Position numbers and translations under genes: made by a program. This document shows positions 12,708 through 25,064 of a stretch of DNA of 64,000 nucleotides, piece after piece; the first letter of the stretch is position 1, and each line of letters starts with the position of its first letter. This DNA is from Chara braunii. Lineage: Eukaryota; Streptophyta; Charophyceae; Charales; Characeae. The notes below the pieces were generated by a model. That model worked only from the letters and a program-made list of their open reading frames with translations, ran no database searches and had not been told where the DNA came from. Location: NCBI GenBank assembly GCA_003427395.1, contig BFEA01000125.1, positions 1,356,437 through 1,420,436 of the forward strand, given 5' to 3'.

Positions 12708-14754
12708 AGTAGAGGTATTTCACTTGCGCCGTAAAGCTCCGGGTTGTCCCGATCGCCCGACTGCAGCGGGACTTCGAACTTGGCCCTGTACTTCGACGGT
12801 CCACTGGTGCACCAACCAAACAAAAACCCGTCAGCTCCGCCGCAGGTCTCGGAACCGACACCGATCAAAAACAAAAATTTTAAATCAATCAACTAAAATA
12901 AATATCTTAAAAATAAATCGAGAGACCGTGGCGATAGACAAAGGAGGCCTTGCCGCCAGACTGTGACGTCACGCCCCCTCTGTCTTCGGACGTCCACGCT
13001 TTGCCGCCAGCACACCGCGCCCACCGCTCTCACGCGGGCATGGACTCATCCTCTCCTCTTGCTCGCGCCGTTAAGCACTAGTGAGGCCGTGTTACGCGCG
13101 ACTTGTAAAACACACGCCAAATACCCTTGTAAGGGTATTTGGTACGACACCGCCGTCGTGAGTTGCCCTCTGTGTGTCGATGCCTAGCGGTTTTGGTCCT
13201 TCCATCGTCGCGAGTTGGCCTCTAGGCCACTCTCCACAGGCTCAGTCAACGGGTGGTCCTTTCGCCACTGGTCCAGCCCGTTCCAGGATAGAGTCTCCAC
13301 CGCGCTGACCTCATTCTCACCCCCTGAGTCCCGGCCCATGTGTGCCTGCTCTCTTTCTGTAGTATCGACTGAGGTTTCAGCCTCATGGTACGAGATCGTC
13401 ACTTGCACCTCTGTCGTGATATTGTCCTATGACCACTTCCTGTAACTTCAAGTCCCCTCTCATCTCCTCCTCTCTCGCTCCCTTTACATTAATCTTTAGC
13501 TTTGCCTCATCTCCCACATCATAGTTTAGAATGGTAGTAATCCAGGGCCCCTCCCCAGTCATCGGAGACCAGCGAGTTATGTGATTCCAACAGTTTGGCC
13601 TATAGTTGTGGAAGGTCATAGGTGTGCACTCTCGGGAATTGTCGCTTGCTCCTCAGCACAGCCCAAGCTCGACCACAGGCGTACGAGCATTCAAAACACC
13701 TATCACTGACCCTCTTCACCGCTTTCCCCTTCCACTTCAGACCGTCTGCGTTAGCGCAGTGAAGTCACCTATGCGCACCTATTGGACAATGGTCGATAGT
13801 GCAACTGCTTCTCCATTTTATGGAGCCACCAAGTGTTGCGGCCCCCATGTTCTAAACCGGGTGCTCATGACCGTCTTCCGGTCGATAGCTAGAGTAAAGT
13901 TAAAATAAAACAAAACAAAACAACAAAACAAGGAAGAAAAAAAAAAATAACAGATCGTTGGCTCGATGCTTCGTGGTTCCATAACAGGATGCCAACTTAA
14001 GTTTTCCCGCCCTCAAAATGACCATTGGCTTCGCCCTTGATGGGGGTGCCCGCTTCCGATGGCAAGGAGGGGGCTTATGACCTTCCACGGGAGGTGATAA
14101 GCCTCCTACCAAAGCGGCTGCGGGTTACCCCTCTTTTTGGGTCTCACTATGCGGCGCTTAGTCGGTCGCGCCTGTGGAAAAACGAAGGGCCAAGCCAGTC
14201 TAGGCCGCCAACCTGCAATCACGGTTCAAAAATGAACCGTTAGTTTCTCACGAGATGACAGTGGGGGACTAAACTTGGTCTGACGATAAAAGGAGAAACA
14301 AAGTGCGTAACGCTGCAGTCACTTCCAACCTTCCGATTGAACACAACCGCGGTCTGGGAAATGGCGCTTCCAATTTTCCCTTTCCCCTTTTTCTTTATCT
14401 TTTTCACCTTGCTCGTGACTGTCCAACTTATCCCATAACCCGACTAGAGGAGACTCGGCTCATGGCCGAAAAGATCACACCGGTCCTTCTACCTTCGCGT
14501 CCTTGGGCAAGCCCGACGGCTACCGAGGCCGTGCTCTGCTGTACAGCAGGGTGTCGAGCCTACGTGGACCAATGGAAAGTCCAGTGGCGCACTCGCCTTT
14601 TTGCCAGTGGGTGCTTCGACTGGACCATTCCTACAATAGAGCATGGAATTTCGCGGGGTTTCCTAGCCGGGTATTCGGTATATAGCAGAGGTATGTAAGC
14701 AGACGCTTGGTACGTGGTGGAGGGTCGAGACACCACACCCTCCGATAACGCGCG
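9290..14754. other. GC-rich unassigned region
   Basis: It contains a CAG/GCA-rich stretch (9950-10330; Gln/Ala/Ser runs in all frames), a C-run at 10589, a C/T-rich stretch (11.3-12.1 kb) and 39 A at 12667-12705. A minus-strand stretch, 12850-12715, reads SKYRAKFEVPLQSGDRDNPE and may be a coding remnant, but I do not recognise it. Frames of 120-178 codons here are low-complexity. GCAACA next to TTGGTGGCTCC at about 13838-13820 (minus) resembles an LTR end plus primer-binding site, without a partner LTR. Confidence 0.45.
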
Positions 14755-14791
14755 CGTGTGTGTGTATGTGTGAGTATGTGAGTGTGTGTGN

Positions 14792-14859
<68 letters not shown>

Positions 14860-15018
14860 NAGAGTTTCAGCCATGCACGCAGAGAGATAGAGAGAGGCTA
14901 CTTCCTTCCAAAGGATGAGCAAGTCTCCAAGCCAGCGGGTGCCCTTATGCTACTTTCATCGATTGGATGAGCAAAATCAAATGAATCTTCTGCTAGAACA
15001 TCGAAATATAGACTACTA

Positions 15019-15071
<53 letters not shown>

Positions 15072-15468
15072 NNNNNNNNNNNNNNNNNNNNNNNNNNNNN
15101 NNNNNNNNNNNNNNNNNNNNNNNNNNNNNNNNNNNNNNNNNNNNNNNNNNNNNNNNNNNNNNNNNNNNNNNNNNNNNNNNNNNNNNNNNNNNNNNNNNNN
15201 NNNNNNNNNNNNNNNNNNNNNNNNNNNNNNNNNNNNNNNNNNNNNNNNNNNNNNNNNNNNNNNNNNNNNNNNNNNNNNNNNNNNNNNNNNNNNNNNNNNN
15301 NNNNNNNNNNNNNNNNNNNNNNNNNNNNNNNNNNNNNNNNNNNNNNNNNNNNNNNNNNNNNNNNNNNNNNNNNNNNNNNNNNNNNNNNNNNNNNNNNNNN
15401 NNNNNNNNNNNNNNNNNNNNNNNNNNNNNNNNNNNNNNNNNNNNNNNNNNNNNNNNNNNNNNNNNNNN
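15072..15468. other. Assembly gap (N)
   Basis: 397 consecutive N between two (GT)n tracts; the true length of the repeat is unknown. Confidence 0.99.
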
Positions 15469-15639
15469 GTGTGTGTGTGATAGAGAGAGAGAGAGAGGAT
15501 ACTTTCATCGATAGGATGACAAAAAACTAACGAATCTACTGCTAGAACATGGAAATATTTACACAGAGTGAGTGAGAGAGAGAGAGATAGGGTAGTTTCA
15601 TAGATAGGATGAGCAAAATCGAATTAATCTACCGCTATA

Positions 15640-15738
15640 TATCGTCAAATAGAACTGCCCGGTAAACCGTAGGCAGAGAGGGAGAAGAGGACAACAAACG
15701 AGGGGCTGTGACAAACTGTTTCGTCGGAGTTTCATCGA

Positions 15739-15745
<7 letters not shown>
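15640..15745 (-). repeat. Second copy of the hammerhead-like repeat
   Basis: On the minus strand this matches the 25.2 kb unit (ACAGCCCCTCGTTTGTTGTC, then CTCTGCCTA, GTTTACCGGGCAGTTCTATT). Its upstream side carries ATGAGTCG, a loop, CGACGAAACAGTTTGTC. Stem II (GUCG/CGAC) is perfect here, and stem III is again ACA/UGU. The CUGAUGA 5' end has merged into a (TA)n tract, so the core is incomplete. It interrupts one spacer of the compound GT/GA repeat, so it arrived later. Confidence 0.6.
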
Positions 15746-15786
<41 letters not shown>

Positions 15787-16979
15787 GTAAGAGAGAGACA
15801 GAGAATGTAATTTAATCGATAGGATGAGCAAAATCGAATGAATCTTCAGCTAGAATATCGAAATATACATTACTACGTGTGTGTGTGTGCTGTCATATTC
15901 CCTATACACTAAAAAAAAGCATGACTGTACGTCGTGTGTGTTTGTGTGTGTGTGTGTGTGTGAGAGAGAGAGCGAGAGAGAGGGTAGTTTCATTGATAGG
16001 ATGAGTAAAATCGAATGAATTTACCGTTAGAACATGAAAATGTACACTATTTTTTTTTTTATGAGAGGGGGAAAAAAAAAAAGGAGAGAGAGAGACGGTA
16101 CTTTCATCGATAGGATGAACAAAATCAAATGAATCTTCCACTAAAACATCGAAATACACATTACTGCTTGTGTGTGTGTATGTGTGTGTGTGAGTATATG
16201 AGTGAGAAAGAGAGAGAGAGAGAGAGAGAGAGTACTTTCATCGATAGGATGAGCAAAATTGAATGAATCTACTACCGCTATAACATGATTTTTTTTTTTT
16301 TTTTTTGTCGGAGAGAGAGAGAGGGAGGGTGCTTCCATCGATAGGATGAGCAAAATCGAATGAATCTATCGCTAGAACATGAAAATATACACTTTGTTTT
16401 TTGTTTTTTTTTTCTCTTGTGTGTGTGCTTTCATGGATAGGATGAGCAAAATCGAATGAATCGACCGCTAGAACATGGAACTATACACTTTTTTTTTTTT
16501 TTCTTTGGTGTGTGTGTGTGAAAACTTAGCAACTACCAGGGTATTTTGCAAAGTTGGGCAGTGTACGGTAGGGATACATTACAAAGTTGGGATCCAACTC
16601 ATGGCTGGGGTGTTTCACAAAATGTTTTACCATCGTCCTTCACCGCAACGTAGCTGAGGCAGACCCACTTGTTAATTATAATAGGACATTTAGCACGCTG
16701 TAGTGACCACAACAGTAACTGCACGTTGCTTTTGGCTCGCACGAGCATCTCTATGCTCTGTTGTACGCTCTTTTTCCGCTACTCTTTCATCCCAATTTCA
16801 ACTATCTTCTTTCTCTTTTTGATCCCCTCGTTTAACTGTAATATTTTCTTACTAAGTCTTTATTGTGCGCATGCATATGCATAGTCTCTCTCTTCTCACT
16901 AGTTGAAGCGATGCATGTTATGATCAATGCGTGTAAAGTGGCTAAGTCCCCCACGTTGCACTAATGGTTAACGACCACC

Positions 16980-17442
16980 TGAAATTTTAGAATGGAAGAT
17001 TCTGAAGTGGTCTGAAACCGCTGAAATGGCCTGAAGGCACTTCAAGTCATTTCAGAAGTTTCGGGTGGTATGGAGGACAAATTTTATATTTGTTTGGTTT
17101 ATTTTTCTGCCTGTTTTTTCAGCCACTTCAGGTCATTTCATAAATTTCAGGTGGGGACCTGAAACCGCCGTAATGGCATGAAGTGGCTGAAGCTTCTGAA
17201 AGGGGTTTCAAGTACCCCTATCCAAATGGTTAGACGGGGGTACCAGAAACCTCTTTCAGAAGTTTCAGCCCCTTCAGGTCATTTCAAGAATTTTAGGTGG
17301 GGATTTGAAACCGCTGAAGTGGCTGAAGCTTCTGAAAGGGGTTCTCGGTACTCCCGTCTAACCATTTGGATAGGGGTACCTGAAACCTCTTTCAGAAGCT
17401 TCAGCCATTTCAAGTCATTTCAGGAATTTCAGGTGGGGTTCG
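16980..17442. mobile_element. Foldback element with TTCAG/CTGAA motifs
   Basis: It opens ACCTGAAATTTTAGAATGG and closes CATTTCAGGAATTTCAGGTG, with alternating CTGAAG and CTTCAG throughout. Within it, 17190-17272 and 17321-17403 are reverse complements (GGTACCCCTATCCAAATGGT type). No open frame of interest. Confidence 0.6.
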
Positions 17443-19946
17443 TGATCCATCTTCGTGATTTTTGTCTCTATGCAATTTCATTATGTATTTTACACATTTG
17501 ATGCGGATGCTAATTTTGGCGATGAGTGATAACATTTTATGAATTAATTGAGACAGGTTTCTTTAATTTTCACGTTGTTTCAACTCGCAATAATTACGAT
17601 CATTACATCATCGACAAATCTCATCTTATATAGGAGTTTTTGATTTATACCGATTTGAGAACGCCATTTTTGCTCGTCATAAGCGCAAACCATGTTTGTG
17701 ATCGGTGGAATAGATATTTTCTCATGAGTACACCTTTTATTTGTCGTAGCAGTATGCCTTGTGCTTTGATGTATGCATGCTGAATATCAAAGTACAATTG
17801 GTCGCATAATATCTCAATTTTCATTGTTTTTCATTCATATGTTCCATTTGTTTTTTCTAAATTTATATATTTTCCTCTTATTTTATAGCATAGATGAGTT
17901 TTCTTTTTCTCTTTCGCTATACTTAGTATTCATCGTATGACGCAAATGACATATGTGTGATCTAAGTTGGAGAACATGTACTTTGCGTCATAAGTCGTGC
18001 ATAGTACAGTTGCATCATGCCCATACGTAAGTGTCCCCGTTTTGTTGCATTCATTTAGTTTTAGAACCAGTTGGTTCGTATCATGTAGGTCGAACCCTTA
18101 TTGTCACGTAGTACAATGAAAAATCAAGGCTTTGGACATGATCTTTGATGTTTGGTGTGAGGGTTCATTATATGTTGGCACAATTTGACATATTCTGGAA
18201 ACATCTTTGTTCATTGGTATTGCGTGCACATTTTCATATGATCCATCATCATTCTATTTTGCTGCTTTCCCAAATCCACATGCTCAATATGTATGCTTCG
18301 CTTGTTGGAGAATCTCACATTCTGTTTGTTGGATGACCTTGTAGTGTGCAGATGATAAGAAAACGGATTTTTTTTTTCAAACCATATCCTCGGGCATTCA
18401 ATATATGTTTGAGCGGGATTTATGTTCACCAGTGATAATATGTATCCCTTCAGTTCGTTCTTTATCTCTCATACTTCGGAGATATCAAGTGTTGTTTGTC
18501 GTTGATGTTTGAGATCACACACTATGACAAATCTACGTAGATTCCTTGTGAAATTCTCATTTTTGGTGGTATGATGGATATCGTATGCACTATGTCTCTA
18601 TGTACCATCTATTTTTTTGTTCGTGCATTTATATAAGGTACGTTCTTTGCATTTCATACGAGTTCATGTTGTTCAATGTGACTTAGTCAACACAAAACAT
18701 ACGATTCTATATTTGGGAGCTGACTTATTGCACATTCACAAGCAGGTAGTGTCTCTATTACTTTTCTGTGCTTTTGCAAGATTTTACCAACTGTTTTTGA
18801 TTTTTTTAACATTATTTTCATGCATGATATCATTTTTTTGGCCAAGTTGGGATTCTCTAGACTTCCAAATATAACATTTGTTGTTGTGTTTCGAATTTGT
18901 TTTAAGTTGATTTATGTGATATTTTAAATTTTAAATATCAATCATAGTTTGATATTGAATGCAAACTTTCTTTTCAATATCCAAGCAAATATTCCCTTTA
19001 AAATTCCACGTTGTTTCTTGTCCGTGATCGAACCAAATTTAACCAGTAGGATAAGCAAATAATCTACAACAACTTATATCATTTTTTCCTTCTCCATGAA
19101 ACCCTTAAACAGTTAATCAATGTATTTATGTGACTATTTGATGATGATCCTGTATAAACTAACTTGACCACGCAGAATATACAGTCATTTTCATTATATG
19201 TTTGTATTCCTTGAGCATATATTGTACTCCCTCTACTTCAATTATGGTAGACCTGAATGTTCGTTTTATTACCTTCCATTTTTTATATCATAATTGACCT
19301 TTTGTACACTATATTAATGCTTTAGGTTGCAGAATTTGGGTTAGCTTCATCGTACGTGCGGTTCTCCTGGATTTAAACATCACAGACATATTTCGATTAA
19401 CTGTACTCGTCTCGGATCTCTTTCCTCTTTTTTTATTTTTTCTTTTTGTGTTCCTTTCCTTTCTTTCCCTGTGTGTTTAGGTATGGATTTAATCTGCTAA
19501 TGAGAGTCTCTTCCATCGAGGCTACTTCAGACTTCACCCCTGTCGATACTGGTATGAGTACGTACTTATGCCAATCAAATTTACGTAGCCAGTTGTACAG
19601 CTTGCACTGCACCCCCTTCCCAATCTTCCGAGCTAGGTTGACATGTTCACACCACCTATTATCAGGTCGCAATCCTGTCTTTCCTATGTAAAAATGACTA
19701 CACCATAGTGAAGCGAGTACATATGCACAATGATTTGCGTCTAAAAGACTTAGTGTATCTACTCATGTATACTGAGTTGTCAATAAGTTCACGAAGGATC
19801 CTGACCATGAAATAGTACCACCAATGGCGAGTGATATAAACAACAGTCTATATAGCCTACTACTCTCTGAGCAGTTTTTCATTTGCTAAGTATTTACAAG
19901 TAGCTCTATTGTTGACGATACACGGTGTATATGCATCCACTTTAAC
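17443..19946. other. AT-rich, no gene recognised
   Basis: Many short AT-rich frames without motifs. No inverted repeats were noticed. Confidence 0.5.
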
Positions 19947-21180
19947 CTATTCGTGAGACTCCACGTCGACTCTGGCCGTTCCACCGTTCCGAGATGTCTT
20001 GGTCACTGGATGATGTAGGTGATGAGTCGTCACCATCGTCGCTGGAGTTCGAGTTTTATTCTTCGTTGTCTTCATAGCTTGAGACATCTTGCTCATATCC
20101 TCCGGGTAGATACGTGTTTCGATTTGGGAATTATGATTGAAGTTCTGCCCTCCGTATGTCACGAGTCCCAGTACTTTGAACAGGGCAGTCATATCTTGCG
20201 GTTTGTCTTTGTACTTGATGTCATAAGTCTTGCACAACTTTTGTCGGTCCGTGTAGTGAAGCCTCAAAAGTTGTGTATTCGTTATCGGTTCGAATCCAAA
20301 ATTTATGTTCCTCTTCGTCTTTGCTGCTCTGCTCGGTCGTCTGTTCTTCGTCCTCCCGCGCTTCGGATGTGGTACAAGTGGCCGACTTGCACTCTTGCTG
20401 ATATGCACTGATGTCGGTGTATAGTCATCATGGAGTCTTGAAAGTGGTTTGGATTAACTATTGATGATACATGCGGTGTGCAGGTTCTGGTTGGTTCGTT
20501 AATCTTCTTTAAGACACCTTTGACTGCGGCAAAATCGTATTCCATCAACTTGATTTCATTGATATCTCTTCACACTTCCGACACCATCTTGTCGACTTTT
20601 TATGTGCCAACTATATCGGCCCCACCGGTTTCTGTTTATGCATTTCTGACTTTACTTAATTCTTCCACCTTTTTTCTTGGTAGTGCTGACTCCAGAGCTT
20701 TGTCAATCATATCTTGAGTTTTGCTATTGTTAGTGGTTTAGTTGTTTTCTCCTCCGCTAGTCCTGTTTTCTTTTAACTTGTATTCTCGTTATTGTGTCCC
20801 TTCTCCGCTTGTGCACACTTCTTGCTTTCTGCTAACTTTGCAATCAATTGTTCAATGTTTTTTTTCATCTTCTCCATTTCCCCTCGTAGTGAACATATCT
20901 CCTCCTTGAAGTCGGCAGTAAACCACGCTCTGTTACCAGGTGGAGGAAAATCATTTTGCCTCTGCTCCCACTGCTGTCGACCGAATCTTTTTGACGAGTC
21001 CGATTCAATTTATTTTCTCCTTACTGATGTCGATCATGATTTGACTCGGCGGTCTCCTGGGTCTCCCCCGTTTGATTTGCTTCCTTCCTTGCGATGTTGA
21101 TGATTATTATGATGATGATGATGATGATGATGAGGAGGAGGAGGAGGAGTGTATGTGCCTCCGTCTTGCCGACGATGAGC
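19947..21180 (-). pseudogene. Decayed coiled-coil protein, gag-like retroelement remnant
   Basis: On the minus strand, several frames joined by frameshifts and stops give a coherent protein. A His/Pro-rich start lies near 21160-21070, then RFGRQQWEQRQNDFPP at about 20,960. A charged coiled coil follows (EMEKMKKNIEQLIAKLAESK, 20,880-20,820), then DMIDKALESALPRKKVEEL, YDFAAVKGVLKKI, and last an open 153-codon stretch (20408-19947) with RQKLCKTYDIKYKDKPQDMT. In-frame stops and shifts mean it is not a working gene. A Gln/Lys-rich coiled coil followed by a small basic domain suggests retroelement gag, but there is no zinc knuckle or reverse transcriptase to prove it. Confidence 0.4.
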
Positions 21181-22454
21181 GTAAACACTCCATCTTCCCC
21201 GGAGTATTTGAAACCTTAGGTGTAGTTTCTTCAACAAACGCCAATGGTGAAAACGGATTAGATAATGCGTAGGAAAGGATGAAAATAATGTGAGCAATAC
21301 AACAAACATGAAATTCAAACGAAAAAGAAAAAGAAAGTTCACAGAATCTTCAACCATAAAGATGAGACAAAATATGACCACATCAAAATATAATAGAAGC
21401 AAATTATGAGACGAATTTTCAATCGTGAATAAATGTGTTTGGTAATACCCAGATGCATGATCATTCAGAAAAAAATCATGAATTCTCGCAGTTGCAACCA
21501 CTAATCCACCGGTTAGTACGGTGATGAGAAAAAAAACTCACTGTAAACGTAAAGAGAAATGTTTACCAACATGCAGGCAGTGTCAATCTCCACGGGTGCT
21601 TCCTGTAAGTTCAAAGCACCGTGCATTGAGATACACACTTAAAATATTGGACAACACGTGTGAAGGTTTGCTTTCACATAATACACGTCTTGTCCATAGC
21701 ATGCGACCAACCAGTTGCGATCACCGTTCTACCTCTCTGCTCATGTAATCCTTTAAGCCATTATCATCAATATATATACCCGTTGGTCAAAATACTTCCC
21801 CGTCCAGCTGAACCCCAGTCCTTGGAGTCTCCTCTCATAATCATGTCATCGTCACGTTGTTCGTATGCTTCTGTAGTAGTGTTTTTGTCAAAAAAACGCC
21901 CTTCTCTGAAAAATCTACATCGTTTTCTGCCCTTGAAGCATTTTTGTCGTTGCTGTTGATGCTTTTATGGTCATGATGTGCTGATAAGTTCATTTTCGAA
22001 AATGTTCTGCATCTTCATATCTCGTGAAATCCCCCGATAACGTTTTTAAGTACTCTTCCATATTTTTTTTTATCGTATGTGAATTGCAAAATTCGGAATT
22101 CAAAGTTTGAAAATTGTGTCATTATATCCCCTGAAGTACCATAGTAATGTTTCCACATATCCTTGAATTCCTTCCTCGTTCGTGAATTTTTATTAGTATT
22201 ACAAATTTTGGATTTCAGAATTTGGATTTTGCTCTCGTCCTCCGAGTGTTGTATCGGTTAAACTTCCGAGTTCAGAGATAGATTTGTCTTCGTTGGTTGA
22301 TATTTTTTTCGGAGAGCCTTGTCTTAAATTCATATTTGTTTCGTATACTTTTATATTATCACATTCACAAAATCCTATTTAACATTCTCACTTGGATTCC
22401 GACTAGGTTTTTATATTCGACATGTCTTTGTGTGATTCTTTTTATATTTAAAGC
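21181..22454. other. AT-rich, no gene recognised
   Basis: Flank of the decayed gag-like gene. ATACACACTTAAAATATTGG and ATACACGTC.TGTCCAT at 21.63-21.72 kb resemble 29.37-29.45 kb, so a dispersed repeat fragment is present. Otherwise nothing seen. Confidence 0.45.
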
Positions 22455-22803
22455 TACGTAGCACCGTACTCGCGTTCGGAGGTGAACGCGAACATGTTCG
22501 CCCTAACGCGAACAAGCGCCCGAAACCCTCCGAACGCGAACATAAAAAATATTAAAAAAAAACAATCTCACAAAAATCTGGAAAATATGTGTTATGTAAA
22601 ATAACAATACAAGCAATTTTTGCCTTGGAGTCATGTTCAAATTCCTAGCCAATCATGAGTTAAAAATCAAAAATCGGTTTTTTTTAATTTTTTTTTTTAC
22701 GAAAAACAATTATGTTCGCTCGAACATGTTCGTGAGCTGTTTGTGCGAATGCGCGAACACGTTCGCACGAACATAAAGGGGCGTGAACACGTTCGCCGTG
22801 CTA
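22455..22803. mobile_element. Foldback/subterminal-repeat element with CGAAC-type ends
   Basis: Both ends are built from many GTTCGC/GCGAAC motifs in both orientations (GAACGCGAACATGTTCGCCC left; GCGAACACGTTCGCACGAAC right), around an AT-rich core of about 170 bp. The core aligns with the one at 58.4 kb, although the ends there are quite different. No coding capacity. Non-autonomous DNA transposon is the likeliest reading. Confidence 0.6.
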
Positions 22804-23499
22804 TGCAGTTTTGAAGATAAGTCTCTGTTGCCGTATCTGTGTTTCAACATCTGGTATGTCGTTCAGTAGAGAAAATGCTTTGTTGCTTTATATTTTCATC
22901 ATTGTTTTTGTGTTATTTTCTTTGTTTTTGTATTACCGACACTTTCTGTCTTTTTTGTTTAGAAATGTTAAAAAGATAGGTTGCACTGTGTTATCTGTAC
23001 AGTTTATGATGAAGGTCAAAATTATCGATTGTGTTGTTTTTCACGGGTATTCCAACAATTTAAGCTCGGTGCAATATAATTCCAATACGGAGGACAAATC
23101 GTTCATGACATATGTGTTCGTTATCATTTTGTGAAAAGTGTCGATGATCGTCAACATTTTTATGTTCACGGAGCCGACACTCCTGAAATGATGGAAAGTC
23201 TCTCTCTCTCTCTCTCTGTATATATATATAAAATCGTCGTTCTTTTCTCTTTTAGAGAGAGAGAGAGAGAGAGAGAGAAAGAAGGTGTGCGAAACAAAAA
23301 CGAATCTTCCCGCATTCTGGGGAAAAAATCATGTTTAAGGAGAAGATTTATGGTTTAAGGGGATTGATGTTGCTCACTGCCCTAATCGGCAGTGGTTGAG
23401 GACTTGGGTGGGGCCGCTGGTGACGGGGGGCGGCTAATGCAAACACCGAGCATTTTGTCAGTATCGAGTATTAAGAATGTATATGGCCAACACTCTCCT

Positions 23500-23690
23500 A
23501 CACACACACGCAGACACACACTCACACCCGTGATGGCCAAGGACCCTCAGAATACCGAACAGGAGTAGCAAGCCAATAATCTCAGTTGGCTGGCACCAAG
23601 ACTGCTGCAGGTGGTCAGTTGCGATGGAACCCACAACCTGCTGAATGCCACTTGCGTGCCTAACCAAGTGAGCTAGGCCGCTTGCTCGAG
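23500..23690 (-). mobile_element. tRNA-derived SINE
   Basis: On the minus strand a tRNA-like head reads GGCCTAGCTCACTTGGTTAG (A box) and, about 35 nt on, GGTTGTGGGTTCCATCGC (B-box-like). The body includes CTGAGATTATTGGCTTGC and CTCCTG, which also occur, diverged, in the element at 40.4 kb, so this is a dispersed family. The ends are not clear. Confidence 0.7.
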
Positions 23691-23719
23691 CTACCCCGCT
23701 TGCTTACGATGGGAGCCTC

Positions 23720-24910
23720 ACTTCCGTAGTATCCTTGTTTTTTGGGAAAAATTGCAACTCTACCCCGCTACCCAGTCGAGCGCCCAGCTTGCATCTATAC
23801 CCTACTTTTCGTGTGTGCCAACTTATACGCGTACACGGTCCCGCAGGCCCTTGGTTGGGGAGCACAAATTTGTGCATACGCCCAGGCAAAATTGGATTTG
23901 CACATAATTTGCCTGGGTATGTGCATAATTAGCATTCCAGTAGTCGGGTATAACTGTAATTTCGCGGTACCAACCTTGGCCCTCCTCCGTCCTGGTATAC
24001 GAAAAATTTGCACAGACCATTTTCCCTGTTATGATGCAAGTTGGACACCATGGATGGGTATTGCGGGTATAACGGGCACAGATGCATTTTTTTTTTTTTT
24101 TTTTTTTTTTTTTCCCTTGGCGCCGTCGGGTCGTCGACCGCGAGGACGCGAGGATCCCTGCCAGTCGCTGATTGGTTCGCTGCTTTCCGTGGAACTGTTC
24201 TGGCCCGCTTTCGGGGCTTTGTACATGTTTGTACATGGCTCCCACGCTGGAGTGTTTTCGTTCTCTCGTTGGCTGGCTGGTTTTGTTTTTTTCGTGTGCT
24301 CGTCGGTCGGGTCGTCGGCTTGTTCGTTCTTTTTGACGTCTGGCGTTTGTTTGAGGATTCAATTCCTTACGCGAGACGGGAATGTCGACCAGGGTGGTCT
24401 GAAGGGATCGTCGCGTCATTCTTCCGGGGAGGAGGGGGAAGACTGGGGAAGAGTGGGCCACAGGTGAGGGACAGTTTGGTGGGGTCGGCATCAGTCATCA
24501 GTCAGCGCTGTACCGACGCTCCCCGTCGAGCAGACTTGCCTCTCTAACGGACGAGAGAAGAGAGGGGGCGAGGGCGGGAGTCCTATTCTGCTTGCGCGTT
24601 CGGCAGCTTTTCCTTGCCACCTTGTTTCCTCAAGCAACTCAAGGCGAGAGGCGCACGGACATGAGATCATCCTGAGCGCGGAAGGCGGGTGGGGGGGGGA
24701 ATGGGTGCATTACCTGGGGAATTGCAGCTTTTGATTGCGCAGTGCCGTTGGTGGATGTAGTTGTAGAGGGGCCTATCATGCACGCTAAGTCCATCTGCTT
24801 GCTAACGTAGCGGGAGCGCGGATCCGTGCGTAAACGATGATGGTCCTGGCTTCCAATCACGGTTTGTGAATCGGAAACACAGATCGGCGGGTGGGAAACG
24901 AGAGGCAAAA
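23720..24910 (+). promoter_or_regulatory. Region upstream of BIG5 start codon (promoter and 5' UTR presumed inside)
   Basis: GC-rich 5' flank of exon 1 with a run of about 26 T at 24087. Purine-rich GAGAGAAGAGAGGGGGCGAG lies at about 24,550. I see no convincing TATA box, and a 5'-UTR intron cannot be excluded. Frames up to 241 codons here have no known motif. Only the position supports a promoter call. Confidence 0.3.
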
Positions 24911-25064
24911 ATGTTTTGGAGGTCCCGAGATCGAGAGCCGGCCGTCCCGGCACCTGTGGCGGACCCCAAGGTTGCATTCATCTCTAGGTCTATTGAGCGA
25001 CTTTTGAAAGATGCATCGGGGCGCAAGTACTCGCGTCTACAGCAAGCGTGCAAGGCCTATATCG
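24911..25064 (+). CDS. BIG5: BIG5 exon 1 (start codon, DCB N-terminus)
   Basis: Codes residues 1-52, starting [10 protein letters not shown]. Residues 23-51 ([20 protein letters not shown], then LQQACKAYI) resemble the N-terminal helix pair of plant BIG5. The exon ends in phase 1 at a strong GTAAGT donor (25065). Its last G joins AT of exon 2 to make Asp, giving AYID as I remember in plant BIG5. The reading frame stays open a little upstream, but no other ATG lies close by. The basic, Pro-rich residues 4-18 are not conserved. Confidence 0.85.

Larger units (their letters stand above)
14755..16522. repeat. Compound GT/GA repeat with conserved spacer, block 2
   Basis: Same family as 1-716. Spacer cores lie near 14958, 15506, 15600 (interrupted), 15817, 15992, 16107, 16240, 16337 and 16433, so units of about 95-180 bp run head to tail, separated by (GT)n, (GA)n or T/A tracts. 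Single Ns and a 397-base gap fall inside the microsatellites. Confidence 0.8.

Noticed and set aside
13820-13838. LTR end plus primer-binding site
   Set aside because: GCAACA followed by TTGGTGGCTCC on the minus strand is suggestive, but I found no second LTR, polypurine tract or pol frame.
14782-15514. Long frames made of Arg-Glu, Cys-Val or His-Thr repeats
   Set aside because: Translations of (GA)n, (GT)n and N; not genes.
23742-24491. Overlapping frames of 222-241 codons on both strands
   Set aside because: Both cross a homopolymer T/A tract (Phe or Lys runs) and have no recognisable domain; chance frames in GC-rich sequence.
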